Notes: generated by a model not told the origin, from the sequence alone. 64,000 nucleotides of DNA from Bostrychus sinensis (GCA_020698575.1 CM036248.1:23052229-23116228); one strand, 5' to 3'. Shown: positions 11,597-26,489, numbered from the stretch's first letter. Made by a program: numbers and translations.

Positions 11597-14500
11597 TTTT
11601 ATATCATTCTTCTTACCTGATCACATGACTTTGTAAAAAGGTGGTTGACAAGTATCCACACTTCTTTAGGAATATTGAGAGGTCGGTCTTCACCATTTCC
11701 GCCATCTACCATCAGAAAGTTCACCTTGGACTTTTCCTGGTAGGAGAATTTTAAATTCTATTATTAAAATTATTTGCAGGTAAATCAATTTAATACACTG
11801 ACAATTAAGGAACATTTTGTGCAATCAATATTACTTTGAGCCATTCAACAATGTCTACTACTATTGCGGCTTCATATAAATTAGTGGACGATTAGGGACA
11901 GCAAAGAGCAGCCAAGTACAGACATTTCAGTCTCTGAAAATAGGTTCATGAGACCCAGGAGAGACTTCCAAACATAACCATAGCTTTTAGGGTTACAAAC
12001 ATAGACAAAAGAAAGTACTCTGAGTCTTGCTAACACAGAGAACATCTGTAACTGTAATAAAACGCTCAACGCAAATAGTTCACTCTACATGAATGCCTTA
12101 AACAACATTAAGAACAATAAATTGTTATTAATCAGTTAACCTCTCTTTTACATATGGTAAGCTTGCACTTTGTAGCTACAGATTGGCTATTACATACTGC
12201 ACAGTGGCCTTTTGGGGAAATGAGGTATCATTAAAAGGTACTCTACCTGGGCTAATAACTGATAACAGGCTAACCAATGTTACATGGATAGTGTCAGAAA
12301 TAACATGCATCTGTGCAAAATGTTTGTGTTGAGTGCGTTTCCCTCGCTGTAAAAGTGAGGGAAAGCATTTGTACCATAAGCTTGTATAATGGCGGCAAGT
12401 GAATTAACAGGTTTTCTGCAGACGTTTTAGACCTTTTTATGACCATAGTTCAAGAATATTAAGACCTATTTCATAAGCAGGCAGTGTATAGAAATGTACA
12501 AAAATGTACAAGTGCCTCAAAACATTCTGATCTTGGTAAGAAAAGATCTGAGATTGCAATACTAATGCAGCTTTGAGCATTTAAGAGGGCATTTTAAAAT
12601 AAGCTTGTGAAAACAGGTAGTTGCATCAAATATATGTGACATAATTAAGACCGGTTTAAACTGTTAAGACCTAATACTCTGTATCTTGGGAAATTTAAGA
12701 CTTTTTAAGGGCTTTAATTCAGATTTTTTAATTTAAGACTTTTTTAGATTTTTTAGGACCATGCAGCAACCCTGCAACTAAGTTATAATGTGTGTCTGCA
12801 ACTTTCATTAAACTTTCCTCCAAGTAGATTTAATGAGGGAATAATCGGAAGAGAATAGGGGTGTAATGATACGTTTTTGCACTGATACGATAGGTATTGA
12901 TTAGAAGTGTTTCGATATGATTCAAGAATGAAATTGGGTAATTTGGAATGATACGATTCGATACGATTCAACACCTTCGTATCGATAATTGATACAGCAA
13001 CTTTTTGCCAAAAATCATAAAATTTTACTCTCAAATGTAGCACCGCAGCTGGGGTAGATTATGTCCAGCAGACAGAGAGCGAAGAAAAGTTGAATATAAC
13101 ATTTTATTTAATTAAAAACACAAAATTTATCTCCAAAAAGCCATATCTGGTTTTATTTTAACATACAAATTTCTAATTTCGATATTTACAATATTATCGA
13201 TCGATACTTCATGTGTATCGATGCTCACTTCCTAGAAAATGATACGATTCGATACAAGGTCATGTGTATCGATGTAGTTGCATCATAGGGAAGAAAAAAA
13301 AAAAAATCGATACATCGATACAGTTACTATATTGTTACACCCCTAGAAGAGAATATATCTAAGTGAGTATGGTCTGGACAAAGACTGCATAACCTCAGTT
13401 TTCTCTTTTGTACTTTGCAACGTTACTGTTATCGTTAGCAGCCTGTTTACTGAAACACAGCTCTTTATCAAAGGAAATAAATCTAAAGTTACATATTAAC
13501 AGGCTTTGCCTAACAATAAAAATAGATTTACTGAAATAAATACATAGATGGATAAATCTAATACTTGGTGCCAGAAGCCGGTTATAAATTGAGGTAATGT
13601 TTTACCTTATCCATGTAGCTGTCCTCCCCCTGAGAAAGAAGTCAGCCCACAACCACAGAAGAGTTGGAAATGAATGACCAAGGCAAGAAGAGGCAATGAA
13701 AAGAAATAAAAGAGAGGAAAAAAGTTGATAGTCCAAATTGCCATAAATACAGAGAATAAGAATAAATAAGAGAATTAAATACATTCGTAATTCCATTGAA
13801 CAAATCAAAGACAGTTGGAAAATTGCAAAGTGGGAAATTTTTTGAAAATTTAAGGGGCACTAATTGACAGAAGTAGTTGTATTTTGAAGCCACATTGGGT
13901 CTTAAAAGCACTAAAGAAGCAGACAAAGGAAAGAACTGAAGTGTCAAAAATACATGCAAAGATATACTACTGTGCAAGTAGTTCTTATCTAATTTTAGGA
14001 GTGCTGCTGCTCTTGCACCTTCCTTGTTCCCTAAGCCATTGCTGTCCAGACATATATAGATGGAAAGATTATATGCTGTCCAAATGTAGGTTCTTCTTTG
14101 AGACTCTGTGAGTTTCCCTGAAGTAGGGGAGTGAACAGGCTCTCACATGTGGCTGCTCAGGTTTAACAACAACAGCCATAGATATAATCCCACTACACCG
14201 TCTGTGCACAAACAAGCTGCTTTACAGACTAATTAACCCTTGTGTATGTGTGTGTATTTTTGAGTATGTGTGTATGTGTGTATGTATGTGTGTGTGTGTG
14301 TGTGTGTGTGTGCAGGGGGGGTTGTTAAATCACAGTTTCATTTGAGTTTAATTTGTGTAAATCAAAAACACATGAAACAGCCCCCCCTGCACATACCCTG
14401 CACACACAAATACCCAAAAATTCATCAAAGTCAGGGTTGTTACAAATGATTGACTGTGATAAAAAAGGTCAAATCAAATCCAGCTCACAATCACTTTTTA

Positions 14501-17500
14501 TATGGAAAATAGGCCATTTTAAGGGTGATTTTTTTCACATCAGTTTTTTCACATTTATATATTTAACTGGTAAATAAAAAACATAAAGTCTTAGAATCTT
14601 TTTAGTAGTTTTGAGCAGAACTGAGATGGATTAACAGATTCAAGCAAAAAAACTTGAATCTCAAAAAATATTGATTTGATATATTTCTACAGCAATTGAT
14701 ATGAACAGATGTTTTCATCCCCAGGAGCACATAAGGGTAGTAAATTTGCCCACAGTGTATTAATGACCAATATAAATTTTTAAAATCATATTTCCAAATT
14801 GTATGTCAAATTAAGGTTTCTCAAATACAGTGGAAGTTATGGCCAAAAAAAAAAAAAAAGTGAAAACTGACCCCTAGTGGCTGAAAACGTCCGTGAGGGT
14901 ACATAAGGGTTGAGAAAAGTTTCTCACAACTTGTTGCTTATAATGCATTTTTTTGTGTGATTTTTCCTACCAAGTCAATGAGTTTAGTGATGGGAATCTC
15001 TCGGATAGGTTTCTTCATTCGACACAGAGTCTCCAGGGATGTCCCAAAGCAGCTGGGCAGGTAGTTGCCAGAGATGGTAATGAAGTAGTCCTTGCCCCGG
15101 TCCAGATGGAGCACCAGTATGTCCTCAATCGAGTCCTCTCCGGAGTTGAGTAGCGTGACAGAGTCTTTACTCACATACACCTCAAGATAAATCTCCAGCG
15201 TTTCACCTAGTCAGAAAAAGCAGTAAACAGAAACTTAAAAACAATGTTACAGCAGCTTGGCATGCTTCTATTGCAAACCGTGTTCTTATTTAATCTTTCC
15301 TATCTTGTTGGTTTAAATGTACTGAAAATATATTGGTTGCATCCATTTAACAAAACCTATTACTTTATAAAGGCATAAGACAAAAAAACAAAAAAACAAA
15401 ACAATAATCACTTACTGGGATCCAACAATCCATCACTGGGTTCTGCACGGAGCCAATTTTTACAGTATTGCGAGTCATTAAGCTTAGGGATGAAGGTAAA
15501 ATGACAAGGGACCTGGCCGTCATTTGTTATAAGGAAGCGCTCCCTTTGAAGCTGTCGGAACTTCACATTCTCAAATGTAAACTGGAGCAAAGAGAGAAAA
15601 TATAAGTGTTCCGTGAATAGAAAAATACCAACAGACTAATGTGTTCAGTAATGCAGGTCATTACCAAGGATTTATTACAATGAAAAAAGATATGCTATGT
15701 TATGGTATGATTCTTACTTCTCTCCTGCTCAGAAATACAGAGGGGAGGAAGTCATTCTCCATTCTGTCCATTTCCCGAACAATCTCCTCAAACACCTTTT
15801 TGTGGCGCTTCTCATCAACTACTTTAACCTGTTAAATATCACATGGACACATATTTGTTTTATATCATTATACTGCCACAAATACACAAGTGTTCTAAAG
15901 CCATATTCAAAGTTTACATAAAATTCATTCTTACGCCTATGCTGAAGAGCGAGCTGACAGGTTTGTGATCGCTTGTTTTTAGTTCCATGTGACTCCTGTA
16001 TTTAATCTGCTTAACACTGCTGCCCCTCCACAGTATCCTGTCACACCAGGCTGGGACACGACACTTCCCGCTGTGGAAAACATTCAAGGGGTCAGCCATC
16101 AGTCACACATACAGTACTTCTGAGCTCATCCTAGTGCAAATATAAGGCACTTCAACTGCTGTTGCAGATTTGTTTTATTACCTTGAGTCCCAACGATCTG
16201 TTTTTGGATCAAACTTGTAGGTGGGAATAAAATTTATCTCTCCCTCTGAGAAGTCAGTAAAGGCTCTCTTAGTTGTTCTCTGAATGTTTAACTAGAAAGA
16301 AAAAATATTTTGATTTTATTCAACTCACAGGATGATTTATAACAATCTTCCTTACTTCTTCCTTAGGCAAAACATGTCTTTAATTGGTCCAATCTCTCAC
16401 CTGATCAACTTCCTGAAGCTTTTTTAGTTGGTTTTGAACAATAAGTTCTTTAACTTCAGATGCATCATACATGAAAAGACGGTAGTTTAAATCCCCAAGC
16501 CAGATTACAACACTGAAATACAAGAGAAACAAACTTTAGGTAAAAATTAAATGTACAAAATGTATTTTCTAATGTAATAAAACAAACATTTCAAACTTCC
16601 AAGCTTTGATATCAGCTTAGACAATAAAACAATGAATAACTCACTCGTGCTTAACAATATTGAGAGGGGGGTGCTCTAGTAAGTGGAAGGTCATGCGCGC
16701 ACATATGTCTTTGTAGTCTTGGTTGCGCCGTTCAAAGTCTTCCACATGTGCTGCTAGATGCGAATTAACAAAGCAGAAGCTTGTATTGTGGAAAACAAAC
16801 CTTATTGCAACGCCTCCTTTATTCCCCTGCAAAAATGGAAAATGTTATTTTTGTAATATCATTTGATAGAACTGTTTACAAGTAACAAAAAGGCAGCTGA
16901 AACAAACCATTTTCCCCATAATTCCTGTGCCCACGTGTTCGGCAGCAACTTCTTTAATGTGATTTGAATGTGACTTTTTAACATAAACAACCAGCATCAT
17001 TCCTACAAGTCTAATCATCCGAACCTGTTGGAGAAACAAATTGAAAAAATATTGAGGAATATATTGTCACTGAAAGAACACCTGTTGTTTTTGTTACTCA
17101 CCCGTCTATACTTTGCTTTGGGATGCAAACTCTTCTCCACAATATCAACCCAAAGTTGCTCTTTGGAGGAGTCCATGTAAAAGAAAGCCTCGGTGCTCAA
17201 GTCAAGCTCCTGAAAGCTAGAAAAGTTATAAATATAAATATTAAACTCAAAATTTAAAGTACTTAGTAAGGATGGGAAAATTTACAAAATTCATGGTTCG
17301 GTTAGGGTCACAGTTTTAGACTCACGGTTTTCAGTTCAGTTTGGTTTAATGCTTTTGTTGGTCATTAATCAATGGTGTAATGAAGCGCACATAAACCCAC
17401 ACTTGTATCATGTGATTCATGCAAATCTCTCTCAAACTCATTTGAGATGATATCTGCCTTTAGACCTGTCAATTGCAGTTTGTTCTTTATTTTTTAGATT

Positions 17501-20500
17501 ATTTATTTGACTAAGGAAAAAAAAAAACTCCTAAAAACCTGTGTGTGATCGCACTTCTCTCTCTTTTCTCCAGCAGCCACTGCAGCAGTTAATATCTCAT
17601 GATTAATGAAAACTGGCATGAAGTTTTAAGTCTTCTCTGTCAGGATAATTAGCTGCATGCCGATATGGTAAAGTTTCTTAAATACGGCTGCTGAAAGACA
17701 AGATGTAATTCAATCATGCTTAACCTTTTCTCTTCAGTGTCAAATGACAACAAAGTACTTGATGACATGAGAACCATGGGGTTTACACAAGTTGAACCGT
17801 AAAGCCAGAATGAAACGGTTAGTTGCTGTTTTTTTAAGGTATTGTCCTGTTCCTAGTACTTAGGTCAAATAATTTACTGACCCAATTGCATAAATATCAG
17901 GAGGTTCTTCATCACAGCAAAGCCATGCCTCAAGGCTGCTGTCTGGAGACTGGCCATTGACATTCCATGTACCTGTGAAAAATCTGAGGAAATCACAAAC
18001 ATTATTAAAACACAATATACAGAAATAACAACAAAATGCAGAGCAAATAGTCTCACCTAAAGTACTTGATGTCCACATACTCGCTCTCCTTTTTTACCAG
18101 CCGGTGTTTAATGACGTATTCTCGTTGCCCTGCCTGACTTGAGAACATGGCCTGTCTCATGGTGTTTGTGGTAGGACTGTCACTCCAAGAAGGTGACCTG
18201 TCCACGCGGTCAAAGCTTGATACAAACCTAGCGTATTGTAAAAAAAAAAAAAAAAAAAAAAAGTGAATTACGATTTTGGCAAATTACACATAATTTTAGA
18301 GCTTTGGTTGGCTTTCTACTTACTCTGGTTTGTTGTTTGGGTAATACTCTTTGGCCTGTAAAGAGACAGCTCTGTCCTTGGTGATGGGTGCTGGAGGGAG
18401 AGCATTGGTTGGAGTGTACGTTGCCTTGCGAGGAGGCAGAGGAGGAACAGGGGGAGGATCTCTGGTGGCTACCAAACGATTCTGATGGTTCTTCTTTTCT
18501 TCTACCTTCAGAGTGTGGTTAAAGCTGTTCTCGAAGCCAAAGTCTGAGGCAAGTGTATGAACAGGATCTGATGATGTGACAACAACATACAGTTGAGGTC
18601 AAAATTGTTAGCATCCTTGGAACAATTGAACATTTCACTAAAATTATGGTTCACTTTGGAATGTGAAATAAATATTCAAGATTTATTTTTGGAAAAATTA
18701 AGTAAAAACTGAGATGGTCAAAATTTCAGAATTGAGAAAGCCTCTTGGATAAGAGGTGAAATGTCTTCAACTTTGAAAACCAAGTCCAAATGACTGCTTT
18801 TTAAAACTTTTGTTGTGATGCAAATACCCTGGATGAGTGAGAGTCTTCACAAACATGTTTATGTTGTAGTGTCTTTTTATCATACTCTTACATCCTAGCA
18901 AAAGTTTCATTTCAAATTAAACAAACACACTTTCTCTTGACTTCTTTTGTTTTCTCAGATAGTTTTTAACACCAAATAGAACTGAATAACAATCAGCACA
19001 ACACAAAGACGTAGGTTACAATACAGCCAAGAGTAATGGGCTTTATCACTCTCCTTTCTCACAGGGAGGCCACAAAGTGTAAGGGTTGGCAGCAACACAC
19101 TGAAGACCATCACGCTGAGCACAGGGGCTCCGCAGGGATGTGTGCTCAGCCCACTGCTGTTCACTCTGCTGACATACAATGGGGTGCCAACCTACAGCAC
19201 CAACCACATCACCAAGTTTGTGGATGACCCGACTGTGGTGGGCCTCATCACAAACAACAATCAAGCCAACTATAGGAGTGAGGTGAGCCAACTGGCCCAG
19301 TGGTGTAAGGATAAAAATCTCTACCTCAATGTGGGAAGACCAAAGAGATTGTTGTGGACTTCAGGGAGTAAAAACCTCTACAGCATCCCCCGCTGACCAT
19401 CAATGGTGCTGCTGTGGAAAGAGTGAGTAGCACCAAGTTCCTAGGGGTGCACATCTCAGAGGACTTCTCCTGGATCAACAACACCACATCGCTGGCCAAG
19501 AGGGCTCAAAAGCGCCTATACTTCCTCTGCAAACTAAAGAGAGCAGGAGTGTCATCTCCCATCATGTGCTTATTCTACAGGGGCACCATCGAGAGTGTTA
19601 TTATTTGCTGTATCACTGTGTGGTACAGAAGCTGCACCACATCCACCCGGAAGACTCTGCAGCACATAGTGAAAACAGCTAGCAGGATCACTGGTGCCCC
19701 TCTACTCTCCCTTGCGGACATCTTCACCACCTGCCTCACCCGCAGAGCCATCAGCATCATTGGTGACACCACCGACCCCTCGCACTCCCACTTCAGCCTC
19801 CTGCCCTCAGAAAGAAACTATCGTAACCTTCAGGCCCGCTCAACCAGACTGGTAAACAGCTTTGTCCACCAGGCTGTCAGGATGCTGAACTCTGTCCTCT
19901 AACTTTCCCCTCTGTCCCCTGCCAGTGGACAGTAACTCACACTAGGACTCTACCCCAGCCATTGTTCGCAGATGGCCCCTGCAACTGTTGCACATGAGGT
20001 TTTTAAGGACTTTCTGAACCCTATTACATCAATATACACCAAAACTGCTGTTTTGCACTTTACTGTCATTTGCACTATGCCATAAATGCTGCTGTCGGTA
20101 TTTACACCACAATGCTGATGTCTTGCAGTTACCATAGTTATTGTTTCTGCACATAGGTTTTGCGTAGTTTGTATTTAGTGTATGTTGCTTCTGACATATT
20201 TTTTGTATTTAATGTATATTGAAATGGTTGTAGTTTTTATCCATTTTATTTTAGTCTATTTTTATCTTATTGCATGTTGAAACATCGTAAGGAGAGAGCA
20301 GCAACAGCAGTTCAAATCCCCCGTGTCTGTACATATAGAGAAATTGACAATAAAGAATCCTGAATCTTTTCTCGCTTTGTAGGACTTTAGTCCCATGTAG
20401 GAGAGGTTAAACTACCTGAACTTTTTTAATTTTAAATTTAACAGTAAATTCAAAAGTACCTGATTTTGTCTGGTGAACTGTAGAGGTGTTGAGGTTGGGC

Positions 20501-23500
20501 AGAGAACTGTTCTTTCTTGGCTGGCCGTCTCCAGAGCTGACAGAGTTAGTACCCTTACTTCCTCTATGAGGAGGTATAGGCACTGGACCTCTGGGGGCTG
20601 CTGGTGCAAGTGGCTCCATCATGTCCAGTCTTGTAACTTTAGATTGAACTTACAAATATATCAATAGTCAAGAGGCACAAATTAGTTTCCACAATTACTA
20701 CAACATAGCAAATCTTTGTTTCTTTGTTTTTCTAATTTTTTGTAAATTACTCTAAGCTTTTCTAAAAACGCTCAGTTGATTCATTGTGAAACTGAGCTAC
20801 AAAGGACGAGGTCTGGCTAAATCCATATGGGGTAGTCTAAAAGCTCTACAGGTAATATAAACAAAATGGGTAAACATTGTAATCCACTCTTTTAGACTAA
20901 AGTTACATGAGGAATTAAATAATTGAGCATGCAACCGCTTTGGTCTGCAGACAGTGCAGTCTTACCTTGCTCCTGAGCACTCTTCACTTGTGTGAGAAAG
21001 GTCTGAGTACGTTCATCGTCCAGAAACTCTAAAAACAGTTCAGGGTTTTTTTCTCCCTTGACTCGTACCCGAACAGAGGCTTTGGAGGCACACACACACA
21101 CACATATATATATATAGGTTACGCATGTTTAATGCATTGAAAAAAATACTAAAAAACAAAGCACAGTGATCTCCATTCAGGCAGAAGAGCATTTTTTCAG
21201 AAGGCCATGGTAACTCTAGGGCCTACTACTAAATAAAGGGGTAGACATTTGGCTAAAGTCAAAGCATACTCAATTGTGAATGGCTTGACAGGGACTGTGT
21301 ATCAGTCAATGCTATGCTTGTACATTTTTTACTGTCACAGCACCGCAGCAGTTATTGCTTTATTGCACGCCCACAGCTTTCAGGTATTCTATTTAAAAAA
21401 TAAAATCCTGATTTTATAACAAATAGTAATAGATTCAAGGTCAACAGGAAACAAATACTTACAATTTGCAGAAAGGTCAATGAGAAGCGCCTCCTCAGCT
21501 TCTGAAATTAATGAGAAAAATTATAGTAATGTGTTCATAATGGCACATACTGTATATAACCTACTGTTGGTCACAGATGGTCACATATAACAAATGTCTA
21601 ATGGTTGGGAATATTCTTCTGTCAAATGTAACTACAACAGCAGAAGGACTAATCATATATCACTAATTGTATTTGGTTAATACTTTTGAGAAAAAAGAAA
21701 GTTTGCAATTAAAAGCAACTTACCTCGAACGAACTGGAAATTGGCATTGATGGGTATCGATAGCTGGGCTACTGGCCGAGAGACAACAGCATCGGGAGTT
21801 GCCAACACACACAATCTGAATGAGATTAGCACAATTATTTTATCACTATAGGTAACAAATAATCAGTAATGTTATCAAAGCAATTTGTTTTTTATTAAAC
21901 AGGCAGTCTGTAGTGAACAAAAAATTGAGAAATGATGCACAGTAGGTGGCGTAAAACAAGGTGCTGTTAGAAGTGAGTTGATGAAAGCTGTTAAATACAA
22001 TATCACTGTTTAGAGAGGGAGTGAGAGAGCACTGCAGCTATACAGTAAACATGCAGGAATATGCCATAAAAACTGCGACACGAATGGGCAAGACCATATT
22101 TTTTTCACGATGGCCAAAGAGCTCTGCTCTATGCAGGACACTTGGCCCCACCCACTCTCACATTCTGAAGTGTGTGATAACAGTTGGAAACAGGAACATG
22201 ATTCAGCTCTGCCAGATCCAAAGTGTCCATATATTCAATGCTTTTCAAAGCACATCAGAGGTCATTTACTCACACTTTTCAGTACTACCATTCACAGTAT
22301 AATATGTTACAAGCTAAGCAATAAACTGTATTTAACAACTGCACTAAAATACAAAGAGATAAACAACAGTGACCAATAACAGTTGCCAACCTGCCACCGC
22401 ATCACAGACGCACAACAATTAATTGCTTATATGGCACCTTTTGTAACAGTTAGATTATTTAACATTTTGAACAAATATTTAGATACTAATAGTTTCATAG
22501 TTATAAAAGCACAGACAAAACTCTGCCACCTGGCATCTACTGTATGGATGGCTGATGTCCCATGATGACAGCTCCTGAATGCAGAGTGGTTTTAACACAG
22601 TTAGCTAAGCATGGGCTTGTGCATCCATGTGAGTCTCATTACAGCCCAGGGTTTAGTGAAGGAATTTTGGATAATGGGCAGAGAGTAAGTTGCTAGAGGA
22701 TATAATTGTGATTTCATGCTAGTGCACGCCTACCTGCTACTTATTACAACACTGAACTCCTTCAACTCAACTCAAGCCAAGGTTAAAAAGGGAATACATC
22801 ATATTTTGAAGATGCAACTTCAGAATAAATCAAATTCTGAACAAAGATATTGTTCTATTAAACTTGAGCGATCTATAAAATTGCATGCATTTGCAGTAAC
22901 AAATAATATATAGCTGTTCTGAAACCTGTGTATAAAGTAAAGCTGTGTGATACTTACACAAACTGTCCACAGCGTTCAATGAGAGACAGAAGTCTGGGTT
23001 CCTTAGGCCAGACCTCAACTCCTGACCTCTCACCGTGTGAACAACATAATCAAGGAATCATTATGACCGAGCATGGGAATGTGTGAATATTTTCTATATA
23101 TTACTTAAGGTTATGGTGTGGAAATGAATAAATGTCCAACATGCTTAGGTTAGAGCTGCTTAGGTTAGGTTAGAGCTGTTAGAGTATGACTTAAGATGTA
23201 GAGGCCATTAAGCCATGCAGACCTAATATTCAGGTGCAAATTATATAGACAGAAGTATATAAGGTAAAAATAGAAAGTAAGTGCAAACATATATGGCACT
23301 CAGGGTCTATAGTAAGGTAAGGCTTCTCCAGCTTACCAGTATGTACTATTTACATAATATATTAGATTAATTGGTAAACATGTATTCAACAGAGACTCTT
23401 CTATGCAATGTATTTAAAGCAGACGAATCATATTTCTTAACAGGGTAGATGTATAAACAAATAATTAACAACTGGGTGACATTATGCGATTTAACCACAT

Positions 23501-23670
23501 GAACCATATCTGCCAGCAAAATGTATTTACCCGCTAAATGCTAGCATTAGCCAAGAAGCTAAATATACTGGAATTACAACATATGGCTCATTATAAAAAG
23601 GATATTGCAAGGCACACTTCGTCGCTTATCCCAAAGCCCACAGAGGAATCCATTCTTACCAAGACGACAT
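10367..23670 (-). CDS. ocrl: OCRL inositol polyphosphate 5-phosphatase
   Basis: Hydrolyses the 5-phosphate of PI(4,5)P2 on endosomes, coated pits and Golgi membranes. Coding exons: 23660-23670, 22958-23026, 21724-21815, 21463-21501, 20966-21079, 20460-20636, 18324-18567, 18057-18227, 17882-17983, 17102-17216, 16908-17024, 16645-16826, 16401-16512, 16182-16291, 15935-16070, 15718-15828, 15416-15581, 14971-15206, 13606-13629, 11617-11736, 11086-11170, 10800-10927, 10603-10714, 10367-10491. Phases agree throughout, giving about 965 aa (human 901). Order: PH domain with clathrin box LLIDL; proline-rich linker with FENSF, resembling the human AP-2 site; phosphatase core with GTWNVNGQSPD, WLGDLNYR, PAWCDRILWRG and SDHKPVS; ASH domain (NGQVPCHFTFIPK); RhoGAP-like domain ending RPPPNLVGRQ and GEEE. 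C-terminal residues fit OCRL, not the paralogue INPP5B. Exons 1-2 (start MSSW, weak acceptor) are the least sure. The RhoGAP fold is catalytically inactive in this family. Confidence 0.95.
11561..11596. repeat. (AATC)n tetranucleotide microsatellite
   Basis: About nine tandem AATC units in an ocrl intron, just downstream (on the minus strand) of the exon at 11617-11736. Confidence 0.95.
12856..13345. mobile_element. Non-autonomous hAT element with perfect 8-bp target duplication
   Basis: A 490-bp element bounded by terminal inverted repeats: TAGGGGTGTAATGATACG at the left and, reverse-complemented, TAGGGGTGTAACAATA at the right. It is flanked on both sides by GAAGAGAA (12848-12855 and 13346-13353), the 8-bp duplication expected of hAT transposition. 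The interior is rich in GATACGATTCGATAC motifs and carries no transposase. It sits in the ocrl intron between the microexon and exon 20. An older copy lies at 45003-45418. Confidence 0.9.
13606..13629 (-). other. ocrl: ocrl 24-nt microexon (equivalent of human exon 18a)
   Basis: A 24-nt exon with a TTTCTCAG acceptor and a GTAAAA donor encodes GEDSYMDK. It lies between the exon ending ..KLIDL and the exon starting EKSKV. Human OCRL has an 8-codon microexon at this point that separates the longer, brain-enriched isoform a from isoform b. Both inclusion and skipping keep frame here. Its isolation in a 3.2-kb intron and its match in length, phase and sequence (EDS..) to the human exon make it a real cassette exon, not chance. 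Confidence 0.88.
14240..14312. repeat. (TG)n-rich microsatellite
   Basis: An interrupted TGTGTATG/TG run followed by a short G run, in the ocrl intron between exon 18 and the microexon. Confidence 0.9.
17267..17855. mobile_element. hAT-like non-autonomous element beside an ocrl splice donor
   Basis: A 589-bp insertion flanked by perfect 8-bp duplications GTACTTAG (17259-17266 and 17856-17863). Ends begin TAAGGATGGGAA and, reverse-complemented, TAGGAACAGGAC, a weak inverted repeat. The interior near the left end reads GGTTCGGTTAGGGTCACAG, typical of a common fish hAT-like repeat. No transposase is seen. It lies in the intron after ocrl exon 17882-17983 and ends about 26 bp from that exon's donor. 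Confidence 0.75.
18589..18850. repeat. Interspersed repeat fragments (Tc1-like end plus second repeat)
   Basis: The left part (ACAGTTGAGGTCAAAATTGT) looks like the terminal repeat of a fish Tc1-like element. The right part contains CTCTTGGATAAGAGGTGAAA, GTCTTCAACTTTGAAAACCA and CTGGATGAGTGAGAGTCTTC, text that recurs in many fish genomes. Neither has its second end here. Intronic in ocrl. Confidence 0.5.
19034..20367 (+). mobile_element. 5'-truncated L2/CR1-type LINE, reverse-transcriptase relic
   Basis: Antisense to ocrl within its intron. Conceptual frames show the end of a non-LTR reverse transcriptase: GRPQSVRVGSNTLKTITLS, then GAPQGCVLSPLLFTL, an active-site box FVDD (normally FADD), a thumb region with KFLGVHISEDFSW, and a typical C-terminal stretch containing LPSERNYRNLQAR. 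The frame breaks near 19335-19400, so at least one indel separates the two open parts. The tail ends GACAATAAAGAATCCTGAATC, typical of fish L2-like 3' ends. It is truncated at the 5' end and defective. The clade call is by likeness only. Confidence 0.85.
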
Positions 23671-24060
23671 AAATAGCAGTTTATAATAAAGCATATCACT
23701 CAAGGCTTGAAGTTGGTTTAATCCAGACGTGCGGAGAGAAAGTTAAATCCCCACCCGGCGCAGCGGCGGCCTTCCGGGATTCCAGCTGTTAGCGCTTAGC
23801 CTCTGATGCTAATATTAGCCAGCTGTTGTTCTTATAGCTGAACAGGGTCCCAGTTGTTCAAGTCTGGTAAAAAGTCAAAGTGTCCACATCAATGGCATTC
23901 TGTCGAAGAGCAAATGTTTTCTTGTCAAGTATATCTTAGTCTAGAGACGGACAATTTATGTTGGACTAGTAGTACACAGCGAACACTTCGTGACAGACTA
24001 TGGAAGGAACAGACTAGAGTTGGACCCGCCTCCTTCAACTTCACAAGCAACAAATAAGAG
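23671..24060 (-). promoter_or_regulatory. ocrl: Probable ocrl promoter and 5' UTR
   Basis: Immediately upstream of the inferred start is a short GC-rich patch (CCCGGCGCAGCGGCGGCC and TTCCGGGA around 23752-23780) in otherwise AT-rich DNA, as expected for a TATA-less housekeeping promoter. The first exon ends with a strong donor GTAAGAAT at 23659. Transcription start not determined. Confidence 0.5.

Positions 24061-26489
<2,429 letters not shown>

Noticed and set aside
10367..23670. INPP5B assignment
   Set aside because: The RPPPNL..GEEE C-terminus and the 8-codon microexon are OCRL features; INPP5B differs and ends in a CAAX-like tail.
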